Of a stretch of DNA of 64,000 nucleotides, positions 1 through 9,544 are shown one piece after another. The number at the start of each line of letters is the position of its first letter. Position 1 is the stretch's first letter. Under the pieces are notes generated by a model. That model was given only the letters and a program-made list of their open reading frames with translations, had not been told where the DNA came from and made no database searches. This stretch comes from CAVPJC01 sp963705155 (lineage in GTDB: Bacteria; Chloroflexota; Anaerolineae; Anaerolineales; UBA4823), in assembly GCA_963705155.1 (NCBI GenBank), contig CAVPJC010000004.1:1-64000 (forward strand), in the 5' to 3' direction. The translations under genes were made by a program, and so were the position numbers.

Positions 1-1
1 C

Positions 2-130
2 ATCCCAACTCTGGTCATTCATGGAGACTATGATTTCGTCCCGTTGACCTGTGCTGCCCACATTGCCCAGGCAATTCCTGGGGCACTGCCTGGTTGTATT
101 GAGGGAATGCGGGCATTTCTCTTATCTTGA
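2..130 (+). CDS. alpha/beta hydrolase, C-terminal fragment
   Basis: Open from the window edge in frame 2 and ending in TGA at 128-130, giving 42 residues. The start IPTLVIHGDYDFVPL is the strand-turn block of alpha/beta hydrolases that carries the catalytic Asp (GDYDFV). The usual downstream block with the catalytic His (GHF or similar) is missing: the frame runs into MRAFLLS and stops about 28 residues after the Asp. The gene is therefore probably truncated at its 3' end, fitting the decayed, intron-bearing DNA that follows. The N-terminus lies outside the window and the substrate cannot be told. Confidence 0.55.
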   Translation: MPTLVIHGDYDFVPLTCAAHIAQAIPGALPGCIEGMRAFLLS

Positions 131-251
131 ACGCCCAAACGAAGTTGGTAAGGAAATCTCATCTTTTATGACGCAGGCCGACCACCAAACCTAACGCTAA
201 AGGTAGTACAAGAAAAACGCTTAGCCTGTTGTGGTTGGTAATTTATTGTAA

Positions 252-378
252 ATCAAATTTTGGGTTACGAAGGTGGTATTCGCCACCTACAAAGATGCCA
301 TGGAAGCCCAGGCGCTGTCCTTGATGGGGCGCAAGATGCGGTCGGCGGTGTAATCGTGCCCGTGGAGGAAGAGAAATC
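252..378 (+). pseudogene. 5' exon remnant of the gene carrying the group II intron
   Basis: A 33-codon stretch ending at the TAA at 351-353 contains KVVFATYKDAMEAQALSLMG. A second frame (from 341) continues as VGGVIVPVEEEK up to the presumed 5' splice site at 379. The two frames join plausibly if a short deletion is assumed. The stretch after the intron (5372-5644) reads like the continuation of the same protein. The pair faintly resembles the C-terminal part of phage- or ICE-type SNF2/DEAD helicase-like proteins, but that is a weak impression. No start codon or RBS is visible, so this is a relic. Confidence 0.35.
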
Positions 379-913
379 GTGCGCCGCAAGGCGGCGTAAG
401 TGATAGTGCGTCACAACGCACCGCAGGTTGAGGAAAACACCTGCGAGGTCAGCTGACTTACCGAAAGGAGAAATCCGTATGGAACCATAGCATGTCAGAA
501 AAGGGGCCAACTGCGAAGCCGTTTAGCAGATTTGGAGCCCTGAGACCTGGATGATATGGGTAAAGCTGGATTGCCTGAAGTCTAGTAGCGAGTTAGAGAC
601 CGTGCTGCTCTTCCGACACAACGGCTGAAGTCGGGTTTCGGTAGCAACATCTGGAGGTCCATTAGATGTGAAGTCCTCCTACCGAAAACATAGTCAATGA
701 GACTTATCAAGCTACGAACGGACACCCTAAATCATCCTGATAACGTCACTTATGACCGTACTACGGGATCGCCTAAGGGGCGAGAGCCCTAAGGTGATGG
801 AGCCCCCATAGTAGTCAGTGGAGTAACGCCCACCCACGGCGGTTGGGAAAGCCAACCACAGGGCAAAGGGGGGCAGGAACTGCGGCTTGGTTAGCGATAA
901 GGAGGTATGCGCA

Positions 914-1810
914 ATGCAGACAGCCGAACATATCCTACAAGCAATACGTAAGATGGGAGAAAAATGCATTCCACTCACACGGGTCTATCGATGCTTATAC
1001 AGCGAGGACTTGTTCCTGGCCGCCTACAACAAGATAGGCCGCAACGAAGGCGCCCTGACATTGGGATCGGAAAACGACACAGCAGATGGAATGAGCATGG
1101 AACGTATCCGCAATATCATCAAGAAGTTGCAAGATGAACGTTTTCAATTCAAACCGTCGCGTCCCCGTATCACCAAAGAAGAGCGGAGGGACACGCCCAC
1201 TTGGAATTCCCAACTTCTCTGAAAAACTGGTGCAAGAAGCACTGCGTATGCTGTTGGAAGCCTATTACGAACCCCGTTTTCGGGATAGCTCGCATGGTTT
1301 CCGACCTGGACGTGGTTGTCACACAGCGCTCAGCCACATCAAGACTAGTTTCACGGGCACCAAGTGGTTCATAGAAGGCGACATACGGGGGTGTTTTGAC
1401 AATATCGACCACGACTTGTTGATGGATAATCTATCCAAAGACATCCGCGATGGTCGTTTACTCGAACTCATCCGGATGGATGAAAGCAGGTTACCTGGAG
1501 GATTGGCGCTACCACCTGACCTACAGCGGAGTACCGCAAGGCGGCGTGCTCAGCCCCCTCCTCAGTAACATCTACCTGCATGAATTGGATGCGTTCATCG
1601 AAGATGTACTCATCTCCCCAATACAACCGGGGAGACAGACGGGCCATGAACCTGGAATATGATCGGATCAGACACCGTATCAAGCGGGCCAGAATGGATG
1701 GTGACGCTGAACGAGTAAAGGAACTCGAACAACAACGCCGGAAACTGCCCTCCTTGAACGTACAAGACCCGAAATTCAGGCGGCTGCAATACATTCGCTA
1801 TGCAGATGAC
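914..1810 (+). pseudogene. group II intron reverse transcriptase/maturase, N-terminal part (outer intron)
   Basis: Starts at ATG 914 behind AAGGAGGT. The first 80 residues begin MQTAEHILQAI. After shifts near 1155, 1478 and 1620 the three frames assemble into a standard intron RT: RPLGIPNFSEKLVQEALRM (RT2), HGFRPGRGCHTAL (RT3), EGDIRGCFDNIDH (RT4), YSGVPQGGVLSPLLSNIYL (RT5), then RYADD at 1796-1810. Directly after the GAC of YADD the frame meets GTGCGCC, the 5' end of the inner intron. Removing 1811-4353 restores RYADD-FILGFIGP in frame. The three indels mean no functional product unless they are sequence errors. Confidence 0.85.
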
Positions 1811-2373
1811 GTGCGCCGTAGAGAAACGGCACAAGAGGAAACCGAAGGAGGGTCAACGTCAGAGAGATACGTTGTAAAGCGCCCACCTTATCCAGACCTG
1901 GTAACAGGCTGGGGAGTGTAGCATGGTGGGAAAGGCCTGAGTTTTGCAATCCACAGCAAACGACTGAAGGCCAAGCTAGACTGGACATGGCAAGAGCTAA
2001 ACTGCCCAAAGATCAGTTCCGAGCGGTGATAGCGTAAACATCAGGGAAAGTGGGTTGTAACCCTGGCTACCGTTCCCAACAGGCTAAAGTCGTCAGCCTG
2101 CTGGCTCTCTGAACGGTAGGCGATATGCGACGAGCATATTCAACGGAGCGAACGATCTGCCTAAATCCAGTGAAGACCTCAAGTGACCGAACTACGGGAT
2201 CAACCTCACCAACCCTAACATTATCCGTGAACATGGTAGGAGTAAGCACCTGAAATGGTGGCTTTGAAAATGGCGGTTGACGGAACTCTCATAGTACTCA
2301 AAGTGCTGCCTGTAATGGGCAGGGCATGGGAAAGGAGAGTAGCTGACCTCGGACATTCAAACGACAAGGTGTC

Positions 2374-4219
2374 ATGAATATGATACAAGCCTGTGACGTG
2401 TTGAATATCATACGCGAAAATAATCTGCAAAACCCACTGTGGATCAATCGAGACCTATACCGGCAACTGTACAACCCAACGTTACATATCCTGGCATATG
2501 AACGCTTGAAAAGCAAGCCGGGCAATATGACGCCAGGCACAGACGGGAAAACGCTCGATGGATATGGTCTGGAAGACATCCAGAAAACCATAGACTTGTC
2601 GAAGGTGGAGCAATACTGGCCTAAGCGGGTCCGGAGAACATACATCCCTAAGAAAGCCAAAGGCAAGTTTCGCCCGTTAGGGATACCATCGCCGCGCGGA
2701 TAAAGTCATTCAGGAGTGCATCCGGCTAATCTTGGAAGCTATTTACGAAAGCGGCTTCCACGAGAACAGTCACGGATTTCGCCCAGGAAGAAGTTGCCAT
2801 ACGGCGTTGGAAAGTTTACGGCGGAACTGGGTAGGAACGAAATGGGTAATCGAAGCCGACATCACCCAATGCTTCGATAATATCAATCACCAACGGCTCT
2901 TGGACACTCTCCGAGAAAAAATCCACGATGACCGCTTCATCAATCTGACCCGAAAATTCCTAACGCGGGTTATCTGGAAAACTGGGAATATCACAAGACA
3001 TACAGCGGGACGCCACAAGGGTCGGTCATTTCGCCTATCCTGACCAATATCTACCTGGATAAACTCGACCGCAAACTCGAAGCCATCTGCCAACAATATA
3101 CTCAGGGCGAAGAACGGCTATCCGAATGCCAAATACTACTATCTGCTGGAACAACGAAAGCAGCTTCTTATACAAGGAGAAGACAACCCCCGACTTAGAA
3201 AGGCCCTGGCAAAGCCAATCCGAGAAACCAATCTTCGTATCTTGCAAACCCCCTCGGATGATTTTCATGACCCATTCTACACCAGGGTCAAATTCATCAG
3301 GTATGCAGACGATGTGATTGTCGGAATAATTGGCCCAAAATCACTAGCCGAACAAGTCAGAGAAGACATGGCAAACTTCCTGAAAGAAGACCTGAAACTC
3401 GAATTGAACCAGCAGAAAACGGTTATTACACACCCGGCTACCAAGCGCGCTCAATTCTTGGGATACTTGTTTCAAACGGCTGGCCCCCGATGGCGAAGAC
3501 GAAACCTTCAACGCAAAGGCTCACCACATAACATCATCCAGACCATCAAGACAACCACTGGCAACATCACCCTTCTGGTTCCCCTGAGAAACATTGACGA
3601 GAAGCTAAAGAAGTACATGAAAGATGGTCAACCAGCTTGCATGAACGCTTTCATCAACCAGCCAGTTGACCATATTATCGAACACTATAACGGGGTTCTG
3701 AGAGGCTGGTACAACTACTACCAACTCGCCGAAAACGTCGGCCAACTCAACTATGCCCGGTATGTGTTTCGATATTCCTTAGCCAAGACCATCGCACACA
3801 AAGAAAAATCGTCAGTGAGTAAGGTTTTCCAGAAATATGGCAAGGATATTACCTTCCAGAAACCAAACAGGCGGAAGGTTTGCCTTTTTAACCAGCCCTT
3901 GAAACAGGTAAAGAAAGCCAAAGGTGCAAAAGCCAATCTGGATGCCATTCCTACCTGGTGGCCGAGGCGAACCCAAAGCAGGCTAATGGACAGTTGTATT
4001 GTCTGCGGTAGCTCAGAACAGGTAGAGATGCACCACGTCAGACATATCCGCAAGCGCGGGGATACAGTGCAAGGCTTTAGTCTTTACATGGCGGCAGTCA
4101 ACCGCAAACAAGTTCCAGTATGTCACCAATGCCATCGAGAAATCCACAATGGGAAATATGACGGGGCGGATTTGGCCGAAATCCTGAGCCAATTACAAGC
4201 CCCAGACGCAGTATTATGA
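2374..4219 (+). pseudogene. group II intron RT/maturase/HNH endonuclease (inner intron), frameshifted
   Basis: About 615 codons in three frames, start ATG 2374. The first part has MTPGTDGKTLDGYGL (RT0/1) and KFRPLGIPSPR. After a shift near 2690 come HGFRPGRSCHTALES and EADITQCFDNINHQRLL. After a shift near 2961 comes YSGTPQGSVISPILTNIYL. After a shift near 3112 come FIRYADDVIVGIIGP, the X/maturase domain (GVLRGWYNYYQLAENV) and a C-terminal HNH endonuclease with CIVCGSSEQVEMHHV and CHQCHREIH. Domain order and length are those of an intact intron-encoded protein, and from 3242 on the frame is clean. The three upstream indels would abolish RT and splicing activity if real. Confidence 0.85.
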
Positions 4220-4265
4220 GGCCCCCAACTATGGGTTTACACAGTCACGGATGTGTAAAAGCGGA

Positions 4266-4299
4266 GAGCCGCATGCAGAGAAATCAGCACGTGCGGTTC
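4266..4299 (+). ncRNA. domain V of the inner group II intron
   Basis: A 34-nt hairpin beginning GAGCCGCATG and ending CGTGCGGTTC, with the AGC catalytic triad at its base and a purine-rich tetraloop. This is the catalytic core of group II introns. Domain VI and the splice site at 4353 follow within 54 nt. Confidence 0.85.
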
Positions 4300-4353
4300 G
4301 GAGGGGGGCGGTTGGAAACACAGGTTATGCTGTGCGCTGGCCGCCTACCCTAC

Positions 4354-5272
4354 TTCATCCTGGGGTTTATCGGCCCAAGGTCGGAAGCAGAAACGATCAA
4401 GGCAGCGATTGGAACGTTTCTGAGTGAAAAGCTCCACCTCGAAATGAGTGCATCCAAAACCCTCATCACTCACGCACGCACAGAACATGCCCGCTTTTTG
4501 GGGTATGACATCAGCGTTTATCACAACAATAATGTCCTCTCACGCCCATCAGGAAAACTCTCAAGAACCCGATGTATCAACGGTCAGATCAGGTTAGGCA
4601 TTCCCTTTGGGAAGGTGGATCAGGTAGCTTCACGCTATATGCGTCATGGGAAACCGGTCCACGAAGCCGGATTGCTGGCATTCTCGGATGGTCAGATCGT
4701 GGATGTCTACCAGCAACGCTTCCGAGGACTGGCGGAATACTACAAGTACGCAGTAGACCGCTGCTACCTCGGCAAGCTCAAGTACGTGATGGAAGTTGCC
4801 TTGACCAAGACGCTGGCGTGCAAGTTCAAGACGACTGTCGCCAGCATCTACAAGAAGTATGGCAGGAAGCGCACCGTGAATGGGTATACCTACAAAGTCC
4901 TGGAAGTGGAAGTGCCCACCAAACACGGCTCTCGCTACCTTTACTGGGGAGGCATCCCCTTGAGAGTGGTCAAACTGGGTGCTGAACCCATCGACGACAA
5001 CATCGGGATGCGCAACGTAGCCATCACAGACCGCAGCGACCTGATCCAAAGGATGCAGGCCAACGAAGTGTGAACTTTGTGGCTCGCAAGAACAGTGTGA
5101 AGTCCATCATGTACGGAAACTGTCCAACCTGAAGAACCGTTGGAGAGGGCGAAAGCAGAAGCCTGATTGGGTGATTCGAATGATCACGATGCAGAGGAAA
5201 ACGCTGGTCGTGTGTGCGAAGTGCCATGATGCGATCCATACAGGGAAAGCACCACCTGGATTACGCAAATGA
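4354..5272 (+). pseudogene. outer-intron reverse transcriptase/maturase, C-terminal part
   Basis: Continuation of the outer RT after the nested intron: FILGFIGPRSEAETIKAAIG (end of RT5 and RT6), HARFLGYDI (RT7), then an X/maturase domain with YQQRFRGLAEYYKYA. Near 5065 a one-base insertion shifts the frame. The corrected frame gives an HNH endonuclease domain with CELCGSQEQCEVHHV and CAKCHDAIH, ending at TGA 5270-5272. Together with 914-1810 the gene would encode about 605 residues, a normal length for an intron-encoded protein with an endonuclease domain. The stretch before 4354 in this frame is intron RNA, so the apparent start codon upstream is not real. Confidence 0.85.
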
Positions 5273-5280
5273 GTTCTGGA

Positions 5281-5314
5281 GAGCCGGATGATGCGAAAGC
5301 ATCACGTCCGGTTC
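5281..5314 (+). ncRNA. domain V of the outer group II intron
   Basis: A 34-nt hairpin starting GAGCCGGATGATGCGAAAGC, with GAAA loop and AGC triad, closing with GTCCGGTTC. It lies 8 nt after the stop of the RT gene and 57 nt before the proposed 3' splice site. Confidence 0.9.
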
Positions 5315-5371
5315 GGAGGGGGGTCTGTGGAAAAGTGCCTGCAAAGGTAACTCACCACTTTCCTACCCTAC

Positions 5372-5644
5372 ATCACCGAGCTTGCCCGTGAAGTGTTGCG
5401 CGGTGCTGAGCTGGACGATCTGCAGTCGCTCTTTGCGGACGAGATGCGGGTATCGAACTCGCCCATGGGTTGTCCGACCGAAATCAGTCCGGTGCTGATT
5501 CCCGTGAGTCCCAAAACTTGGCTGGATTGGGCGCTGGAACACCAGGCAGCCAAAGCGGCTGCTGGTAGAAGGTCCGCTGGTAAACGGAGCAATATCGTCC
5601 AGCCAGGCCAGTTATCGATTTGGAGTAACCCGAAGGAGGAATAA
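5372..5644 (+). pseudogene. 3' exon remnant of the intron-bearing gene
   Basis: Reads ITELAREVLRGAELDDLQSL and on to a C-terminal TAA at 5642-5644, with no start codon of its own. It includes FADEMRVSNSPMGCPTEISP and a basic C-terminal tail (AAAGRRSAGKRS). It is probably the C-terminal part of the protein whose preceding piece lies at 252-378. The function is not recognised with confidence; helicase-like C-termini from mobile elements are a weak guess. A terminator follows 30 nt later, so this is the 3' end of an old transcription unit. Confidence 0.4.
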
Positions 5645-5675
5645 CCCCAATTACAGATACATCTCACAATCAACG

Positions 5676-5719
5676 CTCCGGTTCTGACATCACGAATGTC
5701 GGGACCGGAGTTTTCTTTT
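5676..5719 (+). terminator. Rho-independent terminator
   Basis: GC-rich stem of about 15 pairs (CTCCGGTTCTGACAT / ATGTCGGGACCGGAG, with G-T and one mismatch), loop CACGA, followed by TTTTCTTTT. It closes the intron-bearing unit and separates it from the small gene at 5775. Confidence 0.8.
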
Positions 5720-5774
5720 ACCCCCTAAGGTGCATAAGAGACATTCAATTCTATTTAGAGTAAGAGGTGCAATT

Positions 5775-5975
5775 ATGGCAGATGAGAATGTAAGTCAAAA
5801 CTCTTCTAAAAAACCTGACCCACAAGTTAATCAGGTTTCCGGAGATGATATAACCCCTTCCCAGGAGCAGTCACGCCTTCCCGACAGGCTCCCACAGAGC
5901 CTGATTGAGTGGCTGGCGCGAATCAACCGCCGCTACCTGGCGCTCAACCAGGAAAAGGCAAACGACACCAGCTAA
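5775..5975 (+). CDS. small hypothetical protein
   Basis: 66 residues from ATG 5775, preceded by AAGAGGTG at a suitable distance. The first half is hydrophilic and disordered-looking (MADENVSQNSSKKPDPQVNQ); the second half has a likely amphipathic helix (LPQSLIEWLARINRRYLAL). No family recognised. It lies between a terminator and the recombinase gene and may be part of the same mobile element, for example a small accessory or regulatory protein. Confidence 0.5.
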   Translation: MADENVSQNSSKKPDPQVNQVSGDDITPSQEQSRLPDRLPQSLIEWLARINRRYLALNQEKANDTS

Positions 5976-6083
5976 AGATAAATCGGGCTGCTCCTGATCG
6001 GAGGTGTACTGTGAAACAACCTGGATAGTTTTCTCACTCAATATCTCAATCAATTTCTACTTTGAACGAAAGGATTGAACAAG

Positions 6084-7747
6084 ATGAACCGATACAAGCA
6101 AAGAGAAGACTCTTCCCCTCTCCCTGGAGCAGCCTACATTCGCTTTTCATCTGAGATGCAAAGCGATTCGTTCAGCCTGGATGCCCAGCTACGCCAGATC
6201 AAGGAACAGGCTGAGCGCGATGGGGTCGAGATTGTCAAGGTGTTCGCCGATCCGGCCCAATCGGCTTACCGCAAGAAATACCGTCCAGGGATCAATGCCA
6301 TGCGCGAAGCTGCCCGGCGCGGCGAGTTCAAGGTGCTGTACGTCCATAAAGTAGATCGCCTGGCGCGCCGCCTGGAATGGTCGCTGGAGATCGTCCACGA
6401 GCTGCAAGAGCTCGATATCATCTTCAAAGCTGTCCAGCAGCCCTTCGATCTGGGTACACCGGAAGGCAAGCTGCTCTTTCACCTGGTCAGCTCCCTGGGC
6501 GAGTTCTATAGCGATAATTTGTCCAAAGAGACCAACAAGGGCAAGCTGGAGCGTTCGCTGCAAGGCTATCACAACGGCACGGTTCCCTGGGGTTACATCA
6601 GCATGCTGCAGGGCAACCGCAAGGTGGGCGTTCCCGACCCGGAGAAGGCCTCGGTGGTGGTGGAGATGTTCGAGCGTTATGCCACCGGCCAGTATTCGGA
6701 CATGCAGATTGCCGAGCTGGTTGAACGAAAAGGGGTATCTCACAGCAAAGAATCGCATGTTCAACAAGGACTCTGGTAAGAGATATGCTCTGCAATCCCT
6801 ACTTTGTCGGCAAGATCCGTTACCGTGGGATGACTGTACGCCCTAAGGGGGTTAGCTATCGCTCCACGCCGCCCCAGGTCTCGGAGGGCCAGCACGAACC
6901 AATCATCAGCCAGGAGTTGTGGGATCGCTGTCAGGCACTACGTGCTAGCCGGCGTGTTGTTCCCAAACCCGGGCAGAAGGCTGCCAGGGTTCACCTGCTG
7001 CAAAGCCTGGCGGTCTGTGCGCACTGTGGTCGACGACTTCGTGTCCAGACACCGAAGAATTACCCCACCTACTACCGGGAGGATTCGCACCTGCGTGGTT
7101 ACTACGACTGCCCGTACTCAGGTCAAAGCATTCACGCTGACAGGCTGGATGAACAGGTGGCGGCTCTGATACAGTCACTCAAACTGACTGCCACCTGGGA
7201 GGAGGATGTGCGTAAACTCCTACATGATGGACAGGATAGACCCGACCCGGAGACTGAGCGCAAGGAGATCCGCAGCATGTTGCGCCTGATGCGCGATAAC
7301 TATGAGCGGGGCCTGTACGAAGGCGAAGAATACCAGTACTGGCAGAAAGTCAACAGCTTGAAGGAAAAACTCGAGCTGCTCACCCGCATCCCGGAGTCGG
7401 CGATTGAACGGGCTGCACTCACCCTACTAAATCTGCATGACAGCTGGGAATGGGCTACCCGCGAAGAGCGCAAGATGCTGGTGCGGACGATGATCCAGGA
7501 AGTTGGTTGCGATGTGGGTACAAAGCGCATCGTGTGGGTCAAGGTCAATCCAGACTACGAGATTCTCTTCCGGCTAATGGATAGACTGCGCCCCGACGCT
7601 GGGCGACGCTACTGGATCCGAGAAAGAGGTGCAGAAGGGGACATTGGTGACATAGGGGAAGAATTGGGACAGATGGCAACCGAAGTCAAAATCGCCTTCC
7701 CGGTGTCCCACAATACCTTGACAATCGTCGAGGAGTACGTACAATGA
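6084..7747 (+). pseudogene. large serine recombinase, frameshifted
   Basis: Start ATG 6084 with AAAGG upstream. Residues 16-150 form a resolvase catalytic domain (AAYIRFSSEMQSDSFSLDAQ, catalytic Ser about 22, with Arg motifs such as KVDRLARRLEW). After it come the recombinase domain (NPYFVGKIRYRG) and a zinc-ribbon (CAHCGRRLRV then YYDCPYSG), followed by a coiled-coil C-terminus. About 555 codons in total, normal for large serine integrases. The frame is lost around 6728, where GGGG probably should be GGG, and again near 6780; an intermediate frame encodes KGYLTAKNRMFNKDSGK, which belongs to the recombinase domain. It ends 147 nt before tRNA-Ser, suggesting it was the integrase of an element inserted there. 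Confidence 0.85.
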
Positions 7748-7893
7748 AGGAGTACCGCTTAAAGGTGAGATCGCCCAGCTGGCACTGAGCGATCTCGGGC
7801 GTGAAGATCACGCCAAAGCGTAAAACCTCGTTCTTTGACATCCGTTTTTCAACAGATCGAGAGCCGGTAGGCTCACAAGACTTTACGCTCAGC

Positions 7894-7980
7894 GGAGAGG
7901 GTGGGATTCGAACCCACGGTGGACACGAGTTCCACAACGGTTTTCGAGACCGCCCCATTCAACCACTCTGGCACCTCTCC
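7894..7980 (-). tRNA. tRNA-Ser(CGA)
   Basis: 87 nt on the minus strand: acceptor arm GGAGAGG/CCTCTCC, a long variable arm as in class II tRNAs, T-loop GGTTCGAATCC and anticodon loop CTCGAAA giving anticodon CGA. CCA is not encoded. The gene lies beside a serine recombinase and may mark an integration site. Confidence 0.93.
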
Positions 7981-7994
7981 AATGGGTGCTGCGT

Positions 7995-8022
7995 ATTATA
8001 CCAATTCCTGCCCGCGGCGCAA
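7995..8022 (-). promoter_or_regulatory. promoter of tRNA-Ser
   Basis: On the minus strand TTGCGC (8022-8017), 16 nt, then a perfect TATAAT (8000-7995), 14 nt upstream of the mature tRNA 5' end. Confidence 0.65.
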
Positions 8023-8143
8023 TACAGACCTTCTGGCCCTTCCTCATCAACTGCCCGGTTCGGGTAATTCGTGTGTTTCGAGGCAAGGTCAGGTTTCTTT
8101 GCGCCTTTGCGTCTTTGCGGTTCCGCACTTGCTCTAACCCTGA

Positions 8144-9541
8144 CTACAGTTCCACCCCGCTCCCCCGTTCGGGGAAAAATACATCTGTCATCCCCGCCTC
8201 TCTTAGCTTCTCCGTCAGCGCATCCGCCGCCTTTTGCTCCCCGTGCACCAGGTAAATCCCCTTCACCGTATCCTTCACCGAGCGCGCATACTCCTGCAGC
8301 AGATCCTGCCCGGCGTGCGCCGAAAGCCCGCCGATCGTGGCCACCTCCGCCCGCCGTTCGTACACCTCTCCGAAAATCTTCACCCGTTCCTCACGGTCTG
8401 CCAGCCGCCGCCCCAACGTGTTCGGCGCCTGCCATGAGACGATCATCACCGTATTGCGCGGGTCTTCGATGTTGTTGCGCAGGTGGTGCAAGATGCGTCC
8501 GGTCTCCGCCATTCCCGAGGCCGAGATGATCACCATCGGGTCGCGCCGGTTGTTTAACGCCTTCGACTCCTCCACCGAGCGCGTATACGTCAGCAAATCG
8601 AACCCCAGAATCTCGCGGTGCCGGTCCTTGCGGATCAACTCCTGGGTCTCATCGTCAAAACACTCCGGGTGCGCCCGGAACACCTGCGAGGCGTTCACCG
8701 CCAGGGGGCTGTCCACCACCACCGGAACGCGCGGCAGCTCGCCGTGCGTGAACATCTTTTGCAGGTTATACACAATCTCCTGGGTGCGCCCCACCGCAAA
8801 AGCGGGCACGATCACCTTGCCGCCGCGCTGAATGGTTCGGGAGACCACCGCCTGCATTTCGGTATAAGCCACCTCCGGGTCGCGGTGCGGCTTGTCGCCG
8901 TAGGTGCACTCCATGATCATCCAATCCGCCTTCGAAGGCAGAATCGGGTCTTCGATCAGCGGCAGCCTGCGCCGCCCGATATCGCCCGAAAACCACAACC
9001 GCAGCTTTCGCCCGTTCTCCTCAATATCCAGCACCACCGCCGCCGATCCCAGGATGTGCCCGGCATCCACCAGGTGCGCCTGCACCCCTGGAATGGGTTG
9101 GAAAACTTCCCCGTAATCCACCGGAACAAAGTGCTGGGCCACCAGGGCCGCGTCTTCCATCGTGTACAGGGGTTCCACCGGCGGCTCACCCCGCAGGACC
9201 CGCTTGCGGTTCACGTAGGCCGCATCCAGCTCCTGGATATGTCCCGAATCCATCAGCATCAGGTTCGAAAGGTGCGCTGTCGCCGCTGTGGCGTAAATCC
9301 TGCCCCGGTAGCCGTCCATAACCAGGCTGGGCAGGTTGCCGCTGTGATCGATATGCGCGTGCGATAGGATCATCGCGTCGATCTTGCCCGCCTCATATGG
9401 AAACGAGCGGTTGATCTGGTAGGATTCCTGCCGGCGGCCCTGGTACAGCCCGCACTCCAGCAGCAGTTTCTTGCCGTTGATTTCCAGCAGGTGCTGCGAA
9501 CCGGTAACGGTTTGCGCCGCTCCATAAAAATTGATCTTCAT
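8144..9541 (-). CDS. MBL-fold beta-CASP nuclease (CPSF/Ysh1-like)
   Basis: 465 residues. The N-terminal metallo-beta-lactamase fold has the zinc motif LSHAHIDHSGNLP (HxHxDH), then further ligands at GHILGSA and FSGDIG. The middle is a beta-CASP domain (VPAFAVGRTQEIVYNL) and the C-terminus an RMMBL segment (GGLSAHAGQDLLQEYARSV, with LVHGE). Family members are RNA endo/exonucleases acting in RNA processing and decay. It starts at ATG 9539-9541, 3 nt after the stop of the upstream RNase D-like gene, so the two are translated from one mRNA and form a likely RNA-processing pair. The gene is intact and of normal length. Confidence 0.9.
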   Translation of the reverse strand: MKINFYGAAQTVTGSQHLLEINGKKLLLECGLYQGRRQESYQINRSFPYEAGKIDAMILSHAHIDHSGNLPSLVMDGYRGRIYATAATAHLSNLMLMDSGHIQELDAAYVNRKRVLRGEPPVEPLYTMEDAALVAQHFVPVDYGEVFQPIPGVQAHLVDAGHILGSAAVVLDIEENGRKLRLWFSGDIGRRRLPLIEDPILPSKADWMIMECTYGDKPHRDPEVAYTEMQAVVSRTIQRGGKVIVPAFAVGRTQEIVYNLQKMFTHGELPRVPVVVDSPLAVNASQVFRAHPECFDDETQELIRKDRHREILGFDLLTYTRSVEESKALNNRRDPMVIISASGMAETGRILHHLRNNIEDPRNTVMIVSWQAPNTLGRRLADREERVKIFGEVYERRAEVATIGGLSAHAGQDLLQEYARSVKDTVKGIYLVHGEQKAADALTEKLREAGMTDVFFPERGSGVEL

Positions 9542-9544
9542 TGT

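Larger units (their letters stand above)
1811..4353 (+). mobile_element. inner group II intron nested in the RT gene of the outer intron
   Basis: The 5' end GTGCGCCG (1811) follows the codons for RYADD of the outer RT. The 3' end CTACCCTAC (to 4353) is followed at once by codons for FILGFIGP, the normal continuation of RT motif 5. Both exon edges fall on codon boundaries of the outer gene, so the position is fixed to within about 3 nt (TAC could belong to the exon). The element has about 560 nt of 5' RNA domains, its own RT/HNH gene (2374-4219), domain V (4266-4299) and domain VI. It is about 2.54 kb, a normal length for an ORF-bearing group II intron. Confidence 0.9.
379..5371 (+). mobile_element. 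outer group II intron (host of a nested intron)
   Basis: The proposed 5' end is GTGCGCCG at 379, matching the GTGCG consensus and the start of the inner intron; a second GTGCG at 406 is the alternative. The 3' side holds a domain V hairpin (5281-5314) and a domain VI region ending CTACCCTAC at 5371, the same terminal nucleotides as the inner intron. About 530 nt of structured RNA sequence precede the reverse-transcriptase gene that starts at 914. The element is about 5 kb only because a complete 2.5 kb intron sits inside its ORF. The 3' boundary could be a few nucleotides earlier. Mobility is doubtful because the encoded protein is frameshifted. Confidence 0.8.

Noticed and set aside
914..5272. 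Reverse transcriptases considered as retron, DGR or Abi-type RTs
   Set aside because: Presence of X/maturase and HNH domains, intron 5' and 3' ends and two domain V hairpins identify group II introns. There is no variable repeat or msr/msd structure.
8618..9367. Plus-strand ORF of 249 codons opposite the beta-CASP nuclease gene
   Set aside because: His/Arg-rich shadow. The minus-strand gene has the full HxHxDH and RMMBL motifs.
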